Origin: an uncultured Cyclobacteriaceae bacterium
GTDB taxonomy: Bacteria > Bacteroidota > Bacteroidia > Cytophagales > Cyclobacteriaceae
Direction: 5' to 3'
Length of the DNA: 44,150 bases
NCBI GenBank assembly: GCA_937146645.1
Contig: CAKZRQ010000059.1
Coordinates: 1 to 44,150 of the forward strand
Part shown: positions 34,485 through 44,150 of the stretch, one piece after another
Layout: each line of letters begins with the position of its first letter
Position numbering within the stretch: the stretch's first letter is position 1
Made by a program: the position numbers and the translations under genes
Notes under the pieces: model-generated
Told to the model about the DNA's origin: nothing
Database searches by the model: none
Seen by the model: only the letters and a program-made list of their open reading frames with translations

Positions 34485-36140
34485 TTATTCTCCTCCACCT
34501 TCTGTACTTAAATCATCAGCCATCGCTATTCTATTGGCTTCATCAAATAGATTCAAGGCCTGCAGATATACCTCGTTTATGTCGTTTATAACTTTATAGA
34601 AAGCACTGTCATCATAGATTTGTCTACCAAGATGAGCTTTCATTAGGATTTTTAAATAGTCCTTGGACTTGTTAAAATCTGCTTCGTCGAAGGCAACAGA
34701 GTTTTTCTCACCCACTTTTACAAGGTCCTTCAACATCGCATCTGAAACCTCATAATCTTCATAGTATTCCTCCATACTCATAGATTCAAAGTCACTCTTA
34801 TTTTCATTTACGAAATCAAGAATGTATTCTCTTGAAGCGGAAGAGTTAAATAGCCTAGATACATAAGCGCTAGCATTAGTTGTATCAAGAGGGACAAAGT
34901 AGTCAGGCATAATTCCACCACCGCCGTACACGGTTCTACCTTTTTTAGTTTCGTATTTCAGACTGTCATTAAACTGAATGCTGTCAGCCGAGAAGAATTC
35001 TCCATGCTCATAGCGCTCTAGCCAATCCCTTTCGTATGCTTCGTAATCGCTTCCATATGGCTTCTGAATAGAGCGGCCTGAAGGAGTGTAGTATCTCGCG
35101 ATGGTTAACCTCAACTCAGCACCATCCGACAAATCAATTGGTAGCTGAACAAGACCTTTTCCAAATGATCTCCTACCTACGATTAATCCTCTGTCATTAT
35201 CCTGAATAGCCCCTGCTAGGATTTCAGAAGCTGAAGCAGAACCTTCATTTACGAGCACAATCACAGAGCCATCTTCGAAAAGACCTGGTCTGAAAGCAAA
35301 TGCCTTTTGGCTATACTGCTTGACCTTGCCTTCTTGGGATACTATCAATGCTCTTTCACCTAGCATTTCGTCCGCCATATTAATTGCAGCTCCCATGTAT
35401 CCACCAGGATTGCCTTGAAGATCTATGATAAGCTTACTCATTCCCTGATTCTTAAGCTCAGTTACTGATTCCTTAAATTCCTCATAAGTATTTGCACCAA
35501 ACCTGGTTACCTTGACATAACCAATCTCATCATTTACCATATACGTGGCATTGATGCTGTATTGAGGGATTTTATCTCGGGTGATATCGTAAGTGATCAA
35601 ATCGATATTATTCTTTCTTTTGATATCGACCGTAACAACTGATCCTTTTGGACCGCGTAGTTTATCGAAAACATCGCGGTTGGTCACTCCTACGCCTGCC
35701 ACTTTTTCGCCATCAACATTAATGATCTGGTCACCAGATTGAATTCCTAATGCTTCTGAAGGACCTCCAGTGAGTGGAGCAACGACATAAATAGTGTCTC
35801 TTATGATTCCGAATTCAACTCCAATTCCATCGAATTCTCCATCCAATTGAGACTGCGCAAGCTCCGCATCCCGAGGAGGAATATAGCTGGAGTGAGGATC
35901 CAAATTTTCAAGCATTTTTGTAATGCCATACTCAACCAATTCCTCACTATCCACACTGTCTACATAATCCCGATTTATGTACGTCATGATTTCCTGCATC
36001 TTATACAGAGCGGCTCGTAAATCATTTTGGTTATTGTCGGGTTCGGCAAAAGTCGCTCCGATCCAAATTCCAGCGGATATAGCTATTGCGAGAATAATGG
36101 GTAATCGAATTTGATTTTTGCTATTTCCTGTACTGCTCAC
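34485..36140 (-). CDS. S41 C-terminal processing peptidase
   Basis: A 551-residue tail-specific protease with one N-terminal membrane anchor (about residues 12-32). A PDZ domain spans about 95-180 (FDGIGVEFG, LGIQSGDQIINVDG). The peptidase core carries the Ser/Lys dyad: Ser303 in NEGSASASEI and Lys328 in RRSFGKGLVQ. It would act in the periplasm on exposed C-termini of envelope proteins. The gene stands alone, with its own terminator, and is divergent from the hemerythrin-ruvX-def operon. Confidence 0.94.
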   Translation of the reverse strand: MSSTGNSKNQIRLPIILAIAISAGIWIGATFAEPDNNQNDLRAALYKMQEIMTYINRDYVDSVDSEELVEYGITKMLENLDPHSSYIPPRDAELAQSQLDGEFDGIGVEFGIIRDTIYVVAPLTGGPSEALGIQSGDQIINVDGEKVAGVGVTNRDVFDKLRGPKGSVVTVDIKRKNNIDLITYDITRDKIPQYSINATYMVNDEIGYVKVTRFGANTYEEFKESVTELKNQGMSKLIIDLQGNPGGYMGAAINMADEMLGERALIVSQEGKVKQYSQKAFAFRPGLFEDGSVIVLVNEGSASASEILAGAIQDNDRGLIVGRRSFGKGLVQLPIDLSDGAELRLTIARYYTPSGRSIQKPYGSDYEAYERDWLERYEHGEFFSADSIQFNDSLKYETKKGRTVYGGGGIMPDYFVPLDTTNASAYVSRLFNSSASREYILDFVNENKSDFESMSMEEYYEDYEVSDAMLKDLVKVGEKNSVAFDEADFNKSKDYLKILMKAHLGRQIYDDSAFYKVINDINEVYLQALNLFDEANRIAMADDLSTEGGGE

Positions 36141-36300
36141 GTCGTCAAATTTTTAATAGTCAGAATAGTAACTCATAAAAATGCAAAAAGTCTTGGCATA
36201 AATGAGCCTTTTGATAAAGTTAATCATTGTTTATACGATAAAGATGGATTTTGATTGAAAATGCCCTCTTTTTTTCTGTTAAAAAACTTAATTTTAAAGA

Positions 36301-37056
36301 ATGGAGCTGAAGAGAAAAATGCAGGATTCAACAGTTGAAGACTTAGTTTCTGAGAACTATGTCTTTGCCTCTGTTTTGCATTATTTCGGCATCAGTTTTT
36401 ACCAGTATTCTACGGATTCCCTCTCCAAGGTCTGTAAGAAACACAAAGTACACCCCTCGCAGCTTATCAATCAGTTGGAAGATTGGGCCTCTCAGAAAGA
36501 GCCTACACCCGAAGATTTATTCATGAATCCAATTGAGGTTCTGGTCGCTTATCTGAAACAAAAGCATTATTACTTTGTGCGCCAAGAATTACCCTTTTTG
36601 TCAAACCTCATTGAAGGGATCAAACCCGAGGGAAAGTATTCGGCCTTGATGGCAGACTTAAGAATAATGTTCCCAATGTTTGTGGAAGATTTCATTCACC
36701 ATATCCATGAGGAAGAAAGTAGACTTTTCAAGCGAATCGAGATGCTTCAGGATGTTGAAAATCAGCTTTATTCTCTCTCGGATGCACTTACCATATTGGA
36801 GAAAGACCCTATAATTGGATTAGCAGATGAACACGAAATTCATGATGACGAGATGGAGGGGATAAGAAGGTTGACATCTGACTACGAATTATCGAAAGAT
36901 GCCCCACTGACCATGAGAGTTCTCTATCACGAGCTTCAAAAATTCGAAAAGGAATTGTCCATTCATGCCCAAATCGAAGATGATTTACTTTTCCCGAAAG
37001 CTGTTCAATTAGAAAAAGAAGCTGTAAGGCTGATTCGCAAAAAAATTACAAACTAA
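36301..37056 (+). CDS. Hemerythrin-domain protein with a cysteine-less ScdA_N-like region
   Basis: A 251-residue protein that resembles the RIC/ScdA/YtfE di-iron family. The N-terminal segment TVEDLVSENYVFASVLHYFGISF matches the ScdA_N layout, but the usual Cys-Cys after 'GIDF' is replaced by residues 34-37 (YQYS); only one cysteine, Cys45, remains. The hemerythrin-like part has candidate iron ligands His89, His133 with Glu137, His178/His181, His210, and His222 with Glu226. It could be an oxygen or nitric-oxide-responsive di-iron protein rather than a full iron-sulfur repair protein. It is first in the operon, and its TAA overlaps the ruvX ATG by one base. Confidence 0.82.
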   Translation: MELKRKMQDSTVEDLVSENYVFASVLHYFGISFYQYSTDSLSKVCKKHKVHPSQLINQLEDWASQKEPTPEDLFMNPIEVLVAYLKQKHYYFVRQELPFLSNLIEGIKPEGKYSALMADLRIMFPMFVEDFIHHIHEEESRLFKRIEMLQDVENQLYSLSDALTILEKDPIIGLADEHEIHDDEMEGIRRLTSDYELSKDAPLTMRVLYHELQKFEKELSIHAQIEDDLLFPKAVQLEKEAVRLIRKKITN

Positions 37057-37469
37057 TGGGTCGTATTATAGCGATCGATTTAGGAACCAAACGAACTGGT
37101 TTAGCGGTTACTGATCCACTAAAGATTCTTGCCAATCCACTTGAAACCATTCCCACACCTACTTTGGTTGATTACTTGAAGAAGTATTTCGACCGAGAAG
37201 ATGTCGAGACCATTGTTTTGGGTTATCCTATAAAATTGGACGGATCACACAACGAAATGACTCCTAAGGTGATATCTTTGAAGGATGGTTTGAGTAAACA
37301 GTTTCCCGACAAAAATGTAGAGTTGGTGGACGAGCGATTTACTTCTCGAATGGCTATGCAAAGCATGATCGAGATGGGAAGTAAGAAGAAGGATCGAAGG
37401 GAAAAGGCCGGCAACCTTGATAAGGTGAGTGCGGCTATTATTTTACAATCGTATTTAGAAAGACAATGA
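37056..37469 (+). CDS. ruvX: Holliday junction resolvase-like RuvX (YqgF)
   Basis: A 137-residue RNase H-fold protein. MGRIIAIDLGTKRTGLAVTD holds the catalytic Asp8, VLGYPIKLDG is the second conserved element, and VDERFTSRMA with NLDKVSAAIILQSYL supplies the other acidic positions. Family members act on Holliday junctions or in pre-16S rRNA 5' maturation. Length is normal. Its start overlaps the preceding gene by 1 bp and its end overlaps def by 4 bp, so coupled translation is likely. Confidence 0.95.
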   Translation: MGRIIAIDLGTKRTGLAVTDPLKILANPLETIPTPTLVDYLKKYFDREDVETIVLGYPIKLDGSHNEMTPKVISLKDGLSKQFPDKNVELVDERFTSRMAMQSMIEMGSKKKDRREKAGNLDKVSAAIILQSYLERQ

Positions 37470-38020
37470 TTTATCCAATAGTCGCTTATGGTGATCCGAT
37501 TTTGAAGCAAGAGGCTTCTGAGATCAAGGAAGGTACCGAGATGGAAGCTTTGATCAGCGACATGTTTGCCACTATGGATCACGCATCCGGAGTTGGATTA
37601 GCTGCACCCCAAATCAATAAGGGGTTAAGACTTTTTGTCATCGACAGCTCTCTTATGCTCGACGAAGAATCTGAAGAGAAAGGGATTCGTAGAGCGTTTA
37701 TTAATCCCATTATTCTAGATGAATATGGTGACGACTATTCGTTCGAGGAAGGTTGTCTGAGTATTCCAGAAGTCAGGGCGGAAATTACCAGACCCGAGAC
37801 TCTTACGATAGAGTACTTTGATGAAAACTGGGTTCTGAAAGAGGAAGAATTCTCTGGGATGACTGCACGCGTTATTCAGCATGAATATGACCACTTGGAG
37901 GGTGTCCTTTTCGTAGATTATCTGAAGGGGTTAAAAAAGAGACTTTTGAAGTCAAAGCTCGTCGATGTGAGCAAAGGAAAGGTGGCTACTGACTACCGCA
38001 TGATTTATCCCACTCGCTGA
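37466..38020 (+). CDS. def: Peptide deformylase
   Basis: A 184-residue metalloenzyme that removes the formyl group from nascent proteins. The three family motifs are intact: GVGLAAPQ (residues 42-49), EEGCLSIP with metal ligand Cys97, and QHEYDHLEG with His139, Glu140 and His143. It starts within the ruvX stop (ATGA) and its own stop overlaps the nitrilase-family gene by one base (TGATG). Confidence 0.97.
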   Translation: MIYPIVAYGDPILKQEASEIKEGTEMEALISDMFATMDHASGVGLAAPQINKGLRLFVIDSSLMLDEESEEKGIRRAFINPIILDEYGDDYSFEEGCLSIPEVRAEITRPETLTIEYFDENWVLKEEEFSGMTARVIQHEYDHLEGVLFVDYLKGLKKRLLKSKLVDVSKGKVATDYRMIYPTR

Positions 38021-38829
38021 TGCCAGATCAAAACCTGCGAATAGCGCTGGTTCAGACTGATTTGGTCTGGGAAGATAAGGTGGCGAATCTGGCTAATCTT
38101 GAGGAAAAGCTTTGGTCCATAGACCAAGAAGTAGATTTAATTATCCTCCCTGAAATGTTCCCCACGGGTTTTAGCATGAATGCCGAAAAGCTAGCTGAAC
38201 CCATGAATTTCCATGTGACTAAATGGATGAAGCAGATTTCAGCTCAAATGAATTTCGTGCTGACGGGCTCCTTAATTATCAAAGAAGGGGACGATTTTTT
38301 TAATAGGATGCTTTGGGTTAATTCGGAAGGTTCGGTTGAATTCTATGACAAGAGACATCTGTTTCGTATGGCGAAAGAAGATGAAACTTTTAGCGCCGGA
38401 GAGGAGAAGAAACTATTTGAATTGAAGGGTTGGAAAGTGCTTCCTCAGGTTTGCTATGATCTTCGGTTTCCTGTTTTTTCCAGAAATGAATGGAATGGGG
38501 GAGAAGCAGAATACGATCTTTCGATCTATATCGCTTCCTGGCCGGCAGCGAGGACTTCAGCCTGGGAAACCCTGCTTCCTGCAAGAGCCATTGAAAACTT
38601 GAGCTATTCTATAGGAGTCAATCGAGTTGGTATAGACGGAAACGGTATTGCTTACAAGGGCCAAAGTGCAGCCTATGATTTCAAAGGAATGGCGCTGGAA
38701 AAATTGGATTCTGAAGAAGCCATTTCAATCGTCGAATTAGATGCTGGAGAACTTAAAAATTATCGAATGAAATTCCCTGCCTGGCAGGATGCAGATCAAT
38801 TTGCCGTAGTGAACGACAATAAGTCATAG
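38020..38829 (+). CDS. Nitrilase-superfamily omega-amidase-like enzyme
   Basis: A 269-residue carbon-nitrogen hydrolase. The catalytic triad is Glu45 (ILPEMFPTGF), Lys111 (YDKRHLF) and Cys145 (LPQVCYDLRF). The sequence around these and the length match the YafV/omega-amidase branch, which hydrolyses 2-oxoglutaramate or related amides left by glutamine transaminases. It is the last of four overlapping genes with the hemerythrin protein, ruvX and def. I saw no clear hairpin in the 120 bp after it, before the icd promoter. Confidence 0.92.
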   Translation: MPDQNLRIALVQTDLVWEDKVANLANLEEKLWSIDQEVDLIILPEMFPTGFSMNAEKLAEPMNFHVTKWMKQISAQMNFVLTGSLIIKEGDDFFNRMLWVNSEGSVEFYDKRHLFRMAKEDETFSAGEEKKLFELKGWKVLPQVCYDLRFPVFSRNEWNGGEAEYDLSIYIASWPAARTSAWETLLPARAIENLSYSIGVNRVGIDGNGIAYKGQSAAYDFKGMALEKLDSEEAISIVELDAGELKNYRMKFPAWQDADQFAVVNDNKS

Positions 38830-38835
38830 ATCGAT

Positions 38836-38864
38836 TTGTTCCAGTAATTATTTCCGTAATTTAG
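38836..38864 (+). promoter_or_regulatory. Candidate promoter of icd
   Basis: TTG (38836-38838), 18 bp spacer, then TAATTTAG (38857-38864), one mismatch from TAnnTTTG. It would give a leader of about 80 nt before icd. The gap promoter has the same A-for-T variation at the seventh position. Confidence 0.55.
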
Positions 38865-38913
38865 GCGCGAAATTTTAACGAATAAAGAGTAACTGACGCG
38901 TTGCTTTTGTTGA

Positions 38914-41178
<2,265 letters not shown>

Positions 41179-41191
41179 CCACAAAATTTTG

Positions 41192-41214
41192 AGCCGGTTT
41201 ATCCGGCTTTTTTA
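41192..41214 (+). terminator. Terminator after icd
   Basis: AGCCGG pairs with CCGGCT around a five-base loop, followed by seven T to 41213. The stop codon of the convergent trypsin-like gene (41212-41214) is part of the same T tract. Confidence 0.85.
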
Positions 41215-42084
41215 TTGCTGAAAGAACGAGACGCCTTGCTGCTCAAGGAAGGCTTTGATCACTGAAACATGGATGCATTCGCCCAGGTGAATGAAGGCGT
41301 AATCATTTACTTTTTTATGTTTCCCATGCGCAATAATCGCTTTGTCCTCGATGTCAAATCCCAGATGGAGATGCTTGGTTTTGCTTTGCATACCAATGAT
41401 TCTTCCTTCGGTGTCAAATAGTGGCCCTCCACTTTGGCCTCTGAGGCCTGGGGTACTCATTTCAATACCAAATATTTTACCAGAACCATCGCCAGCAAAC
41501 CTGGTGATCATCCCCTCAATTGGGAAGCGAGGAGACCTTTTCATTCCATGCTGAGTCCATTTGAGATGATTTGAATTTTTATCTAGTTGAAAATTACTGA
41601 ACTCAGGGAACGGGTATCCGAGCCTGCAGGCCATCATTCCTGGATGGATGTCTGACTCGTCTGCTAGAAATGTGGCTCTTCCCTGGTAAAGCGTTTTATT
41701 GAACCCCTCGAATTTCAATAAGGCAAGGTCATACTGGGGATGGAGAGTGAATTTTATGTTTTTAATTTGATCCACACAGTCTACAAAAGTCAGCCGCATC
41801 TCTGCTACTTTCTCAGAAGATAAACCAAGTTCTCTGGCAATTTTTTGTCGCATTTGATCGGGCTGATTTACAGCTTTTCTCAAATAATCATCATACTTCA
41901 GATTGATCTGATTGGCTTGAGTGATCCACTGGGCCACATGCTTGCAAGTGATGGCATAACCTTCATCATTGATGAAGAAAAGAGTGGCTGAACCCTTTGT
42001 GATTTCGCTCTGTTCATAATTTCGAGAGATGGAATGAATAGCTCTCACAAAACCTGAAACCCGCTGAATGGCATTTACAAACAT
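41212..42084 (-). CDS. Trypsin-like serine peptidase without signal peptide
   Basis: A 290-residue chymotrypsin-fold (S1-type) peptidase. The triad is visible: His49 in TCKHVAQW, Asp119 in HPQYDLALLKF and Ser218 in GLRGQSGGPLFD. Between His and Asp is an insert of about 45 residues with a charged helical character (about 62-100). There is no signal peptide, lipobox or membrane helix and no PDZ domain, so it differs from DegP/HtrA proteins and appears cytosolic. The substrate and role are unknown. It is transcribed alone, converging on icd and divergent from gap. Confidence 0.85.
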   Translation of the reverse strand: MFVNAIQRVSGFVRAIHSISRNYEQSEITKGSATLFFINDEGYAITCKHVAQWITQANQINLKYDDYLRKAVNQPDQMRQKIARELGLSSEKVAEMRLTFVDCVDQIKNIKFTLHPQYDLALLKFEGFNKTLYQGRATFLADESDIHPGMMACRLGYPFPEFSNFQLDKNSNHLKWTQHGMKRSPRFPIEGMITRFAGDGSGKIFGIEMSTPGLRGQSGGPLFDTEGRIIGMQSKTKHLHLGFDIEDKAIIAHGKHKKVNDYAFIHLGECIHVSVIKAFLEQQGVSFFQQ

Positions 42085-42159
42085 GGATGAAAATTTGGCT
42101 CAGGTGAAGATATAAAAAGGGGAGGAGAGAGTGCTAATAGAAACATAATTAACCCTGTT

Positions 42160-42189
42160 TTGGCGAGATAAATAATTGTAATAACTTAG
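42160..42189 (+). promoter_or_regulatory. Candidate promoter of gap
   Basis: TTG (42160-42162), 19 bp spacer, then TAACTTAG (42182-42189), one mismatch from TAnnTTTG. It predicts a leader of about 77 nt before gap. Confidence 0.6.
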
Positions 42190-42258
42190 CCACGCTTTTA
42201 GGGATTTTGGCCTGAAAAACAGAGTAAAGACATAATTTTTGAATCAAACCTATTCTAA

Positions 42259-43278
<1,020 letters not shown>

Positions 43279-43300
43279 TCAGCTTAGATTATAAATTGAA

Positions 43301-43327
43301 AGTCTCCCTGAAAAGGGAGACTTTTTT
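43301..43327 (+). terminator. Terminator after gap
   Basis: AGTCTCCCT pairs perfectly with AGGGAGACT around a GAAA tetraloop, followed by six T. Confidence 0.92.
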
Positions 43328-43422
43328 GTTTTAGAGCTCATTAAAAACATGAGATTTGTCTTAAAACTTGATAAAGGAATAACTTAATGACCTTTTCAAG
43401 GTTAAGATGGAAACACCACGAA

Positions 43423-44043
43423 ATGTATCTTCCCTTATTTCCATTAAAGCTTGTGGCTTTTCCTGGGGAAAGTCTTAACCTGCACATCTTTGAGCCTCGC
43501 TATAAAGAGCTCCTTGCAGATGTCGAAGAAATGAATTCCAGCTTTGGTGTTTGTGTCTTTACTGATAAGCTTACAGGCTTCGGAACGGAGGTAACCCTAG
43601 AGGAGATCTATCATCGCTATGATGATGGAAGACTTGACATTAAAACTAAGGGAAGAAGGGTTTTTAGACTGACCACTTTTGATAATCCAGCTCCTGATAA
43701 AGCTTATGCTGGTGGAAAAGTTGAATTTTTTGAGGACGACATGACCACTCATGAAAGAAAGCAAAAAGAGTATGCCTTTTACTTAAAAGAAATGCTTCGG
43801 CTTTTGGACCATGAGGTGGAATTTGATCCAATGGCTGTTAACAGCTTTTCTTACGCCCACAAGGTTGGGTTAACTTTGGAAGAGGAGCTTGAGTTACTGC
43901 TTATTTCCAGTGAATTAGAACGTCTCGACTACCTCATCAAGCATTTTAATAGGATGATTCCTGCTTTTAAGGCAGCTGAAAGTGCTAAGCAAAAAATTAG
44001 ATTGAACGGCCACTTTAAGCATCTCGATCCTCTTCAATTTTAA
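43423..44043 (+). CDS. Stand-alone LON N-terminal (substrate-binding) domain protein
   Basis: About 206 residues from the ATG at 43423, chosen because the LON N-domain normally begins with the LPLFPL strand; an upstream ATG at 43387 would add twelve basic residues. The motif YLPLFPLKLVAFPGESLNL, then HIFEPRYKELL, is the hallmark of the PF02190 domain, and the C-terminal helical part (about 125-195) completes it. There is no AAA+ or protease domain. Such proteins may bind substrates or partners for proteolysis, but no function is established for this branch. Confidence 0.88.
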   Translation: MYLPLFPLKLVAFPGESLNLHIFEPRYKELLADVEEMNSSFGVCVFTDKLTGFGTEVTLEEIYHRYDDGRLDIKTKGRRVFRLTTFDNPAPDKAYAGGKVEFFEDDMTTHERKQKEYAFYLKEMLRLLDHEVEFDPMAVNSFSYAHKVGLTLEEELELLLISSELERLDYLIKHFNRMIPAFKAAESAKQKIRLNGHFKHLDPLQF

Positions 44044-44044
44044 A

Positions 44045-44070
44045 CCAAAAAAGCAGCCCTTGAGGCTGCC
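44045..44070 (-). terminator. Terminator after tRNA-Lys
   Basis: On the minus strand GCAGCC pairs with GGCTGC around a five-base loop, followed by six T. The LON-domain gene ends at 44043, so the element lies between two convergent units; the T-run favours the tRNA side. Confidence 0.8.
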
Positions 44071-44075
44071 TTCTG

Positions 44076-44148
44076 TGATCCCGCTGGGGCTCGAACCCAG
44101 GACCCATACATTAAAAGTGTATTGCTCTACCAGCTGAGCTACGGAATC
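44076..44148 (-). tRNA. tRNA-Lys (anticodon TTT)
   Basis: A 73-nt cloverleaf, complete in the window: acceptor GATTCCG/CGGGATC with one G-T pair, D-arm TAGCTCAGCTGGTAGAGCA, anticodon loop CTTTTAA (anticodon TTT), T-loop TTCGAGC. CCA is not encoded. Its promoter would lie right of the window. Confidence 0.96.
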
Positions 44149-44150
44149 AT

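Overview
The window looks like ordinary chromosome from a member of the Bacteroidota, most likely a Cytophagales-type marine or soil bacterium. The evidence is a type IX secretion (T9SS) cargo protein with a type B sorting domain and SprB repeats, families seen mainly in this phylum (DUF6090, DUF4421, large Asp-box/VPS10-like secreted proteins, a TonB-dependent receptor), and promoters of the Bacteroidota form TTG-N18/19-TAnnTTTG. The species assignment is inference. I saw no phage, IS element, CRISPR array or integrase.

Layout. 1-3780: a palindromic repeat and terminator at the left edge, then a large T9SS surface protein and a small DUF1569 protein (minus strand). 3864-7280: class Ia ribonucleotide reductase, transcribed nrdB then nrdA. 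7281-7864: the only gene-free stretch over 300 bp, AT-rich with several inverted repeats. 7865-8468: rplU-rpmA. 8617-11679: a large exported beta-propeller protein. 11730-19498: an eight-gene minus-strand run (amidohydrolase lipoprotein, two DUF6090 paralogues, a conserved hypothetical, a 3'-5' exonuclease, RNase R, a polyprenyl diphosphate synthase and a rhomboid protease). 19685-26380: secreted S9 peptidase, lipB, yraN, a SYLF protein, a MORN-like protein and an aspartate aminotransferase. 26448-29941: a small glycan-type group (two glycosyltransferases, an FkbM methyltransferase, a DUF4421 outer-membrane protein). 30055-36140: ALDH7 dehydrogenase, a lipocalin-like secreted protein, tRNA-Val, a TonB-dependent receptor and a CtpA-type protease. 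36301-38829: a tightly overlapped operon of a hemerythrin/ScdA-like protein, ruvX, def and an omega-amidase-like nitrilase. 38950-44148: monomeric isocitrate dehydrogenase, a trypsin-like protease without a signal peptide, gap, a stand-alone LON N-domain protein and tRNA-Lys.

Most of the content is housekeeping (dNTP synthesis, translation, lipoylation, glycolysis/TCA cycle, RNA decay) mixed with envelope and secreted proteins. I found no convincing new multi-gene system. The best leads are the hemerythrin-like protein that has lost the cysteines of its ScdA_N-like domain, the apparently cytosolic trypsin-like protease, the tandem DUF6090 pair, very compact convergent gene junctions in which one gene's stop codon lies in or beside its neighbour's terminator tail, and the inverted repeats in the nrdBA/rplU intergenic region.
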